DNA of 7,991 bases from Chromatiales bacterium (GTDB taxonomy: Bacteria > Pseudomonadota > Gammaproteobacteria > SZUA-152), in the NCBI GenBank assembly GCA_026999335.1, contig JALTPW010000823.1, positions 1 through 7,991 on the forward strand, read 5' to 3'. Position 1 is the first letter of the stretch; each line of letters opens with the position of its first letter. Of this stretch, positions 1 through 5,431 are shown piece by piece. Under the pieces are notes generated by a model, which saw only the letters and a list, made by a program, of their open reading frames with translations, searched no databases and was not told where the DNA came from. The position numbers and the translations under genes are program-made.

Positions 1-25
1 CGAGAACTGATCAGGGAGAGTGCCG

Positions 26-391
26 ATGGCCGCACACAACGAGGCCGGGCGACGCGCAGAGCAGGATGCCTGCGATTATCTCGAACGCCAGGGGCTGCGT
101 CTGGTCGAACGCAATTATGCCTGCGCCTGCGGTGAAATCGACCTTATCATGCTGGATCGCAACACACTGGTCTTCGTGGAGGTGCGCTACCGGCGCAGCC
201 ACCGCTACGGCAGTGGCGCCGAGAGTGTGGACTGGCGCAAGCAAGGCAAATTGTCGGCCACCGCCGCCCACTACCTGCAAGGACACCCCAGGGCAGCGCG
301 CCGGCCCTGCCGCTTCGATGTCATCGCCCTCACGGGCCAGGACAACGGACACGTGCACATAGACTGGATCAGTAACGCCTTTCAGGCCTAA
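26..391 (+). CDS. yraN: YraN family protein (UPF0102, nuclease-like fold)
   Basis: This is a 121-residue member of the YraN/UPF0102 family, whose fold is related to PD-(D/E)xK/Holliday-junction-resolvase-type nucleases; its cellular role is not settled. Visible family marks are the N-terminal G8-x-x-A11-E12 helix, GEIDLI at residues 36-41 (D39), VFVEVRYR at 49-56 (E52; the usual Lys is Arg54, as in the E. coli protein), and CRFDVIALTG near the C-terminus. I chose the ATG at 26 because AGGGAG at 13-18 sits 7 bases upstream of it. An in-frame GTG at 20 would be too close to that site. Bases 8-10 are a TGA that may end a preceding gene (lpoA/yraM lies upstream of yraN in E. coli), but only two codons of it are visible, so this cannot be tested. 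The gene is 28 bases ahead of dolP and probably co-transcribed with it. Confidence 0.93.
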   Translation: MAAHNEAGRRAEQDACDYLERQGLRLVERNYACACGEIDLIMLDRNTLVFVEVRYRRSHRYGSGAESVDWRKQGKLSATAAHYLQGHPRAARRPCRFDVIALTGQDNGHVHIDWISNAFQA

Positions 392-419
392 CGCTCCATC
401 AACCAAAAAGCGGAAAACC

Positions 420-989
420 ATGCAAACCTCGATCATTACCCGGCTCATCGCCTTACTCGCTCTATGCTTCCTGTTGGCCGGCTGCGCCGCCACGCCGCTG
501 ACCGACAACGGCCAGCCCCGACCCACCCGTTCCGCGACCACCGTGCTCGATGACCAGCGCATCGAATCCAGCGTCATGGACAAACTCTACAGTGATCCGA
601 AACTGCAACAGAAGATTCACGTCAACATCACCAGCTACAACCGCATCGTCCTGCTCAGCGGCGAGGCCCTGTCGCAGGAGTTGCGCGACCACGTCATCAA
701 CATCGTGCGTAACCTGCCCGGGGTGCGACGGGTGCACAACGAGATCCGCATCCAGGATCTCACCGGCTTCCAGTCCCGCAGCCGGGACGGCTGGATCACC
801 TCCAAAATCAAGGCACGCATGCTGGCCACCAAGGGTTTTGATTCCGACGCTGTCAAGGTGGTCACGGAATACGGCACGGTATTTCTAATGGGACTGGTGA
901 CCCGTACAGAGGGGCACCAGGCGGCGGAAATCGCACGCAATGTCGATGGTGTGCGGCAGGTGGTCAAACTGTTCGAGTACGCCGACTGA
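420..989 (+). CDS. dolP: Dual BON-domain outer-membrane lipoprotein DolP (YraP)
   Basis: This 189-residue lipoprotein (E. coli DolP is about the same length) carries a type II signal peptide: basic Arg8, a hydrophobic stretch at 9-20, and lipobox LLAGC ending at Cys22. Ala at the next two positions lacks the Asp retention signal, so sorting to the outer membrane is expected. After a short linker with the RSATTVLDD segment typical of DolP, two BON domains follow, roughly residues 46-113 and 120-189. Each contains the expected pattern of a beta strand, a Gly turn (LLSGE, FLMGLVT) and a helix. In E. coli DolP binds anionic phospholipid at division sites and supports outer-membrane integrity and BAM function; the same role is inferred here. 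The gene follows yraN directly, with no diaA between them. Its ribosome binding site is weak (a GGA about 6 bases upstream). Its TGA overlaps the next gene's ATG by one base. Confidence 0.93.
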   Translation: MQTSIITRLIALLALCFLLAGCAATPLTDNGQPRPTRSATTVLDDQRIESSVMDKLYSDPKLQQKIHVNITSYNRIVLLSGEALSQELRDHVINIVRNLPGVRRVHNEIRIQDLTGFQSRSRDGWITSKIKARMLATKGFDSDAVKVVTEYGTVFLMGLVTRTEGHQAAEIARNVDGVRQVVKLFEYAD

Positions 990-2383
990 TGCCCACCGGA
1001 CTCACCCCTGCCCTGATCGAACTGCTGGGTGCAGACAATGTGCTCACCGAGGCGAGCGAGCGGCTGGCCTACGGCTACGACAACAGCCGCCAGCAGGCCC
1101 TGCCGGCACTGGTGGTGTTTCCCGAGAATCACGCACAGGTGCAGGCCGTGGTGCGCCTGTGCCATGAGCACCACACGACCCTGACAGCACGCGGCCGCGG
1201 CACCGGCACCACTGGCGCCACGGTGCCGCTGGAAAATGCCATCGTGCTTTCTACCGAGCGCATGACGCGTATCCTGGAAATGAACCCCGCCGACCGCCTG
1301 ATGGTGGTGCAACCCGGTGTCACCAACCAGGTGGTGCAGCAAGCAGCCGCCGAGCACGGTTTTTTCTGGCCCCCGGATCCCACCAGCGCCGCGGTATGCA
1401 CCATCGGCGGTAATCTGGCCTACAACTCGGCCGGGCCACGCGCCGTAAAATACGGCACACCACGCGAAAATACCCTTGGCCTGCGCGCCGTGACCGGCGC
1501 CGGCGAAGAGATTCACACCGGCACCCGCACCACCAAGGGCGTCGTGGGCTACGACCTGACCCGCCTGCTGATTGGCTCTGAAGGCACCCTGGCGATCATC
1601 ACCGAGGCCACCCTCAAACTGACCCCGCAGGCCGAAAGCAAGCGCACCCTGCGCGCCATCTATGCCGACATGCACAGCGCCGCGCAAGCCGTATCACGCA
1701 TCATGGCCCAGCCGGTAGTCCCCTGCGCGCTGGAGTTCATTGACGGCCCAGCCATCGAGATGATTCGCCAACACGCCACTGCCGAGCTGCCGCAGAAAGC
1801 CGGCGCACTGCTGATGATCGAGGTCGACGGCGCGCAGGCGGCGATGGCCGAATCGCTGACTGCCATTGAACGGGCCACCAGTGGAGACGGCCTGCTGGAT
1901 CTGCGGGTGGCGCAAACCCAGGCCGAGGTGCAGGCCCTGTGGGCCACGCGCAAGGCCCTATCACCGGCGCTGCGCAATGTAGCACCGAAGAAGATCAACG
2001 AAGATGTGGTCGTGCCCGTATCGCAGATCCCGGCCCTGATCGGCTCCCTGGCGGAATTCGCTGAACACCACGGCATCACCATCGTCAATTTCGGCCATGC
2101 CGGTAACGGCAATATCCACGTCAACCTGCTGGTGGATCCAGACGACAGCGCACAAATGGTGCGGGCCGAAGCCTGCCTCGACGCCGTCTTCACCCGAGTG
2201 CTTGAATTGGGTGGCAGCCTTTCCGGAGAGCACGGCATCGGGCTGGTCAAACGCGACTTTGTCGCCCGCGAAATCGACCCCGCCAGTCTCGTTCTGATGC
2301 AACAGATCCGCCGGCTCTTCGACCCCCATGGCATCCTCAACCCGGGCAAGACCCTGCCTGCCGTCAGCGACAGTAATCACTAA
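989..2383 (+). CDS. FAD-binding 2-hydroxyacid dehydrogenase, GlcD/Dld family
   Basis: This 464-residue soluble flavoprotein belongs to the VAO/PCMH family, in the branch with GlcD, D-lactate dehydrogenases and D-2-hydroxyglutarate dehydrogenase. The N-terminal FAD_binding_4 domain (about 35-215) shows the FAD pyrophosphate loop ARGRGTGTTGATVP at 67-80, the DPTS...CTIGGNLAYNSAGP region at 130-150 and GSEGTL at 196-201. The C-terminal FAD-oxidase domain (about 220-460) has EDVVVP at 338-343, NFGHAGNGNIHVN at 367-379 and SGEHGIG at 412-418. His370, His377 and Glu414 match the divalent-metal ligands of D-2-hydroxyglutarate and D-lactate dehydrogenases, and His415 matches the catalytic His. There is no fused Fe-S domain and no GlcE or GlcF partner nearby, so the electron acceptor is unknown. 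The substrate is a D-2-hydroxyacid by inference; glycolate, D-lactate and D-2-hydroxyglutarate cannot be told apart. The ATG lies in a TGATG overlap with dolP, implying translational coupling. Confidence 0.9.
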   Translation: MPTGLTPALIELLGADNVLTEASERLAYGYDNSRQQALPALVVFPENHAQVQAVVRLCHEHHTTLTARGRGTGTTGATVPLENAIVLSTERMTRILEMNPADRLMVVQPGVTNQVVQQAAAEHGFFWPPDPTSAAVCTIGGNLAYNSAGPRAVKYGTPRENTLGLRAVTGAGEEIHTGTRTTKGVVGYDLTRLLIGSEGTLAIITEATLKLTPQAESKRTLRAIYADMHSAAQAVSRIMAQPVVPCALEFIDGPAIEMIRQHATAELPQKAGALLMIEVDGAQAAMAESLTAIERATSGDGLLDLRVAQTQAEVQALWATRKALSPALRNVAPKKINEDVVVPVSQIPALIGSLAEFAEHHGITIVNFGHAGNGNIHVNLLVDPDDSAQMVRAEACLDAVFTRVLELGGSLSGEHGIGLVKRDFVAREIDPASLVLMQQIRRLFDPHGILNPGKTLPAVSDSNH

Positions 2384-2492
2384 AGCCCTTCCCTCTTCAG
2401 TCCGCTAATAACTTCAGAGTGTTACCCCGTATATAGCTGGCTGCTGCGCAAATCCTACAGGATCACAAATAGCCGACAATATCAGCACATTG

Positions 2493-2535
2493 GCCTGGAA
2501 GGAAAAACCATGAGAAAGCCAAGGCATTTCCAGGC
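2493..2535 (+). repeat. Inverted repeat flanking the small-ORF start
   Basis: GCCTGGAA at 2493-2500 is matched by its exact reverse complement TTCCAGGC at 2528-2535. As RNA, G-U pairs could extend the stem at both ends. The loop of 27 bases contains the ATG at 2510, and the 3' edge of the left arm overlaps the AAGGA ribosome binding site (2499-2503). Folding could therefore limit initiation on the small ORF. The repeat is directly visible; its regulatory meaning is inferred. Confidence 0.45.
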
Positions 2536-2644
2536 TGTACCAATACACTCCCTGAGCCCCCCTTCACTGCATAGCGGAAACTTTCCGCCTCCCGTCGGCA
2601 CCGCAGACACTCTCATCTTGCACAGGGCCGCTGAGCCGGAATAA
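2510..2644 (+). CDS. Possible 44-residue leader peptide or small protein
   Basis: An ATG at 2510 preceded 6 bases upstream by AAGGA (2499-2503) opens a 44-codon frame ending in TAA at 2642-2644, only 6 bases before the start of the EAL gene. The predicted product is rich in Pro, His and Ser, starts MRKPRHFQ and ends HRAAEPE. It has no membrane segment or recognisable domain. It is in the same reading frame as the EAL gene, separated by that single TAA. Its ribosome binding site is better than that of the EAL gene itself, whose start lies in a potential stem. A leader peptide that couples translation to the downstream gene is the most attractive reading. A chance ORF is quite possible, because this frame is open throughout the gap and the sequence does not look strongly coding. 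Confidence 0.3.
   Translation: MRKPRHFQAVPIHSLSPPSLHSGNFPPPVGTADTLILHRAAEPE
2574..2588. repeat. 15-base palindrome GCGGAAA-C-TTTCCGC
   Basis: A perfect 7-bp inverted repeat with a single central base lies 63 bases upstream of the EAL start codon. As DNA it has the symmetry of a dimeric-regulator operator. As RNA it could form a 6-bp stem with a triloop. No T-tract follows, so it is not a standard terminator. No specific regulator is implied. Confidence 0.45.
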
Positions 2645-2656
2645 TGCCCTATGCAG
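2618..2656 (+). promoter_or_regulatory. Stem-loop covering the EAL gene start codon
   Basis: Bases 2618-2628 can pair with 2646-2656: five consecutive pairs (AGGGC with GCCCT), one C-A mismatch, then four Watson-Crick pairs and a terminal U-G. The loop is 17 bases. The A of the EAL start codon at 2651 is the mismatched base, while its T and G (2652-2653) are paired. The loop contains the weak GGA ribosome binding site (2638-2640) and the TAA of the small ORF (2642-2644). A ribosome terminating at 2644 would disrupt the stem, giving a plausible coupling mechanism. No folding energy was computed. Confidence 0.4.
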
Positions 2657-4540
2657 CAACGCACAAAACTGTTGGTCGGTTCTCTGGCATCCAGTCTGGG
2701 TGTCATTGCTCTCTTTGCCGGTATTGCATTCACCAGTGCGCTCGATCTCGCCCGGCACCGAATACCCAGCCTGCTGCACGATCATAACCAACACCTCATC
2801 GAGACACTCCCAGAACGACCCAGTCTCGAACAAATCCAAGCGATGCTGCCCCATCACGAAACCCGCAGCGACTCTCTGTCTGTCATCGATACACAGGGCC
2901 GCCTGCTGAGCGTCACCGACAAGTATCCCGGCAAGTCTTCACCGCCGGTTTACATCGACAGTGAATCGCTGCTGGCGGCCAGCAGCGGCTACACCACCAT
3001 CGATGACAACGAATACATCTGGGTCACCACCCCCATCCCCGACAGCCCCTATACCATCGTCAACACTCATCGCAACGCCCGGGCGGGGCTGCATGAATTC
3101 ATGAAACATATTGGCGTGCCGATTGGCTTTGCCGCACTGATCAGCATCTGGCTGTCGACATGGGGCGCAATGGTGATTTCCTCCCTGTTCCGCAAACTCA
3201 ATGAACAGCGTGCCCAGCTGGAACACCAAGCCCACCATGACCCTCTCACCGGCCTACCCAACCGCGATGCCCTGAGCCACACTATCGATGCAACCATCGC
3301 TCACCTGGACGGTAACAAACAGACACTGGCGGTGTGCATGATCGACCTGCACCAGTTCAAAGAAATCAATGACTCGCTGGGTCATCACTGCGGCGATGAA
3401 TTACTGCGGCAAGTCGCCATCCGCCTCAGCGGAACACTACAGACACCTGACCAGGCCGGGCGATTCTATGGCAATAAATTCGCCATTATGCTCACAAACA
3501 CCGGCACAGTGACCATCGACGCCATTGCCGAAACCCTGCTCGGCACCCTGGAAAATGCCTTTGAAATAGACGGACGTTGCCTGTATATCCGCGGCACCCT
3601 CGGCATTGCTCTGTATCCGCAGCACGCGACCACGGCACCGGTACTCTTGCAAAAAGCAGAGGCGGCTATCTTCCAGGCCCGGGACAATAGCCAACATGCC
3701 GCCATCTTTCAGGCATTGGACAATAAAGGGGCCGCAGAACGGCTCGGACTGATCAACGATCTGCGCAATGCCCTGCGCGACAAGCAACTGGAACTCCACT
3801 ACCAGCCAAAGCTGGATCTCCGCAACCACCACATCATCGGCGCCGAGGCACTGGCACGCTGGACCCACCCGCAGCACGGCGCTATCCCGCCTGACCAGTT
3901 TATCGAAATCGCCGAGCGCACCGGGTTGATCAAGGAATTGACCCATTGGGTACTGGAAACGGCGATACAGCAATGCGCCCACTGCCATGTCAATGGCAAG
4001 ACAGTGAAGATCTCGGCCAACCTGTCCGCCATCAACCTGCATGATGACAAACTGGTACCGCTGATCGCCTCTCTGCTAAAACGGTACAAACTGCCGGCAC
4101 AGAACCTGGTCGTGGAAATCACCGAGACCGCCATGATGGCCGACCCGGCCCGCGCCAAGACACAATTGAGAAAACTGAATGCACTGGGCGTCTATATTTC
4201 CATCGATGACTTTGGCACGGGCTACTCGTCGCTGGGCCATTTGAGACTGCTTCCAGTGAATGAAATCAAGATCGACAAGTCTTTTGTCATGGACATGATA
4301 GCCAGCGAGGATGATGCTTCCATCGTGCGCGCCACTATCGGTCTGGCCCACGATCTGAGCCTGGAAGTCGTCGCCGAAGGCGTGGAAGATGAGGCCATTT
4401 TGAAGCAATTGAGTGACATGGGCTGTGACATCGCCCAGGGTTATCACATTGCCCGCCCCATGCCGGCGGCGGACTTCATCGCCATGCTGGAAAAAATTGA
4501 TGACCCCGCCGAAGACGAGCCGACGGCGGCTTCCCGCTAA
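2651..4540 (+). CDS. Membrane-anchored GGDEF-EAL protein, probable c-di-GMP phosphodiesterase
   Basis: This is a 629-residue inner-membrane signalling protein. A first membrane segment (about 7-29) and a second (about 155-178) enclose a periplasmic sensor of about 125 residues. The sensor has a PAS/Cache-like hairpin (LSVIDTQGRLLSVTD, 76-90), but its family is uncertain. A short helical linker leads to a GGDEF domain starting at HDPLTGLPNR (196-205). That domain is degenerate: the signature is RFYGNKF at 271-277 instead of RxGGDEF, the second Asp of the metal-binding DxD is His234, and the Arg of the inhibitory RxxD site is missing. Diguanylate cyclase activity is therefore unlikely. The EAL domain (about 367-615) keeps its catalytic set: YQPK at 384-387, E399-A-L, Asn457, Glu489, DDFGTGYSSL at 519-528, Lys540, Glu576 and Gln596. 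It should hydrolyse c-di-GMP to pGpG. The degenerate GGDEF may act as a regulatory module. The start is the only one that includes the whole first membrane segment; its ribosome binding site is weak (GGA, 10 bases upstream). Confidence 0.92.
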   Translation: MQQRTKLLVGSLASSLGVIALFAGIAFTSALDLARHRIPSLLHDHNQHLIETLPERPSLEQIQAMLPHHETRSDSLSVIDTQGRLLSVTDKYPGKSSPPVYIDSESLLAASSGYTTIDDNEYIWVTTPIPDSPYTIVNTHRNARAGLHEFMKHIGVPIGFAALISIWLSTWGAMVISSLFRKLNEQRAQLEHQAHHDPLTGLPNRDALSHTIDATIAHLDGNKQTLAVCMIDLHQFKEINDSLGHHCGDELLRQVAIRLSGTLQTPDQAGRFYGNKFAIMLTNTGTVTIDAIAETLLGTLENAFEIDGRCLYIRGTLGIALYPQHATTAPVLLQKAEAAIFQARDNSQHAAIFQALDNKGAAERLGLINDLRNALRDKQLELHYQPKLDLRNHHIIGAEALARWTHPQHGAIPPDQFIEIAERTGLIKELTHWVLETAIQQCAHCHVNGKTVKISANLSAINLHDDKLVPLIASLLKRYKLPAQNLVVEITETAMMADPARAKTQLRKLNALGVYISIDDFGTGYSSLGHLRLLPVNEIKIDKSFVMDMIASEDDASIVRATIGLAHDLSLEVVAEGVEDEAILKQLSDMGCDIAQGYHIARPMPAADFIAMLEKIDDPAEDEPTAASR

Positions 4541-4714
4541 CCTCTTGAAACATATCCAGCACAGAGGCATCCGCGTCAATTGACCCTATCGGGAAAACCA
4601 CATCGTGGGCATGGCCCGCTCCTCAGATGGACTGCAGATTGGCATAGGCCGACATCAACCACTTGGCCCCCTACGCATCGAACAGGCATCCTCGAACTTC
4701 AAAAAATCCGCTCG
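4541..4714. other. Convergent intergenic gap between the EAL gene and sfsA
   Basis: No gene is supported here. The gap holds a 10-base palindrome GTCAATTGAC (4575-4584), a short GGGC-ATG-GCCC inverted repeat near 4608-4618, and a run of six A (4701-4706) that reads as six T just after the sfsA stop on the minus strand. I could not draw a stable GC-rich stem next to that run. A terminator for either strand is therefore only possible, not shown. Confidence 0.4.
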
Positions 4715-5431
4715 TTACGCCACCCGCACAGACAATGGCCGCCGCAGCACGATCTCTCGCGTCGAAACGTCCGCCGCCCAGGCCAGGCATTCGACCCCAC
4801 AGGCAACGGCCTTACGCAGGGTTTCTCCGTACAACGGATCGATATCATCGGCTGGCCGCACCTCGCGGACATCCCCTCGCTGCACACAGAAAAAGATCAC
4901 CGCACGCCGTCCCGCACGCACCACGGACATCAGCTCGCGCAAATGCTTACTGGCGCGCACACTGACGGCATCGGGAAAACGGGCGACGCCCTCATCCACC
5001 AGAGTGACATTTTTTACTTCGATATAACAGGGAGTAGCCTTCTCAGCGCAGGGCGAATCCAGCAATAAATCGATGCGGCTTCTTTCCTCCCCATAACGCA
5101 CTTCCGAACGCAAGCGCGCATAGCCGGTCAATTCCGCTACCCGCCCCTGTTCGATGGCTTCGCGCACCAGCAGATTACTCATTTGGGTATTGATGCCGGT
5201 CAGCACGCCATCGCGTACCTCGATCAATTCCCAGGTATGCGGATATTTTCGTTTGGGGTTGTCGGACCGGCTCAGCCAGACACGACGCCCCGGCTCGGCA
5301 CAGCCGGTCATGGCGCCCGTATTGGCGGTGTGTGCGGTAATGACTTCCCCGCCAGACAATTGCACGTCGGCGAGGAAGCGTTTGTAACGGCGCAGCAAAC
5401 GCCCCTCGACGAGGGGCGGGTCGAAGGTCAC
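4715..5431 (-). CDS. sfsA: SfsA, sugar fermentation stimulation protein homolog
   Basis: This 238-residue SfsA protein is close in length to the E. coli protein (234) and matches its motifs throughout. These are RYKRFLADV at 15-23, the NTGAMTGC block at 37-44, SDNPKRKYPHTWEL at 56-69, SEVRYGEERSRID at 109-121, CYIEVKNVTL at 135-144, and FPDAV...KHLRELMSV at 152-170. The family has an N-terminal OB-like domain and a C-terminal PD-(D/E)xK nuclease-like domain. Asp121 and the E138-x-K140 pair occupy the expected active-site positions. In E. coli SfsA was described as a DNA-binding protein affecting maltose metabolism genes; the molecular function remains unclear. The start codon is GTG at 5431-5429, overlapping the htpG TGA in a GTGA arrangement. 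SfsA should therefore be translationally coupled to htpG and lie under its heat-shock promoter. It is the last gene of the pair. Confidence 0.95.
   Translation of the reverse strand: MTFDPPLVEGRLLRRYKRFLADVQLSGGEVITAHTANTGAMTGCAEPGRRVWLSRSDNPKRKYPHTWELIEVRDGVLTGINTQMSNLLVREAIEQGRVAELTGYARLRSEVRYGEERSRIDLLLDSPCAEKATPCYIEVKNVTLVDEGVARFPDAVSVRASKHLRELMSVVRAGRRAVIFFCVQRGDVREVRPADDIDPLYGETLRKAVACGVECLAWAADVSTREIVLRRPLSVRVA

Larger units (their letters stand above)
2384..2650 (+). promoter_or_regulatory. Intergenic/leader region before the EAL gene
   Basis: This 267-base gap separates the FAD enzyme from the EAL gene. I see no clear rho-independent terminator after 2383. A poor sigma-70-like -10 candidate (TATATA, 2430-2435) lacks a convincing -35 box. 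The right half holds a short ORF (2510-2644), an 8-bp inverted repeat around that ORF's start (2493-2500/2528-2535), a 15-base palindrome (2574-2588), and a stem covering the EAL gene's start codon (2618-2628/2646-2656). Such dense structure suggests a 5' leader with post-transcriptional control, but no known riboswitch class is recognisable. Confidence 0.4.

Noticed and set aside
635..1687. A 350-codon minus-strand frame opposite dolP and the FAD gene
   Set aside because: It spans two well-supported plus-strand genes. Its composition (Gly/His/Ala-rich) is typical of an antisense frame in GC-rich DNA.
2384..2641. Extension of the EAL protein upstream, or read-through from the FAD gene, since both genes and the gap share one frame broken only by TAA at 2381 and 2642
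   Set aside because: The gap translation has no domain-like pattern, and both flanking proteins are already full length. Chance openness is the simpler explanation.
2384..2650. A c-di-GMP riboswitch (GEMM) in the leader of the EAL gene
   Set aside because: A GCACAGGGC string near 2620 recalls part of the GEMM core, but the rest of the conserved architecture is missing and the string abuts the start codon, leaving no room for the aptamer.
4575..4584. Palindrome GTCAATTGAC in the convergent gap as an operator or attachment site
   Set aside because: Ten bases is short enough to occur by chance. It lies downstream of both neighbouring genes, and there is no duplicated copy or integrase.
4701..4730. 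Rho-independent terminator after sfsA
   Set aside because: Six T follow the stop on the minus strand, but only a 4-pair stem with a wobble and a large loop can be drawn in front of them.
4580..5068. Plus-strand open frames of 100-162 codons opposite sfsA
   Set aside because: They are antisense shadows of a clearly conserved sfsA and show no recognisable protein motifs.
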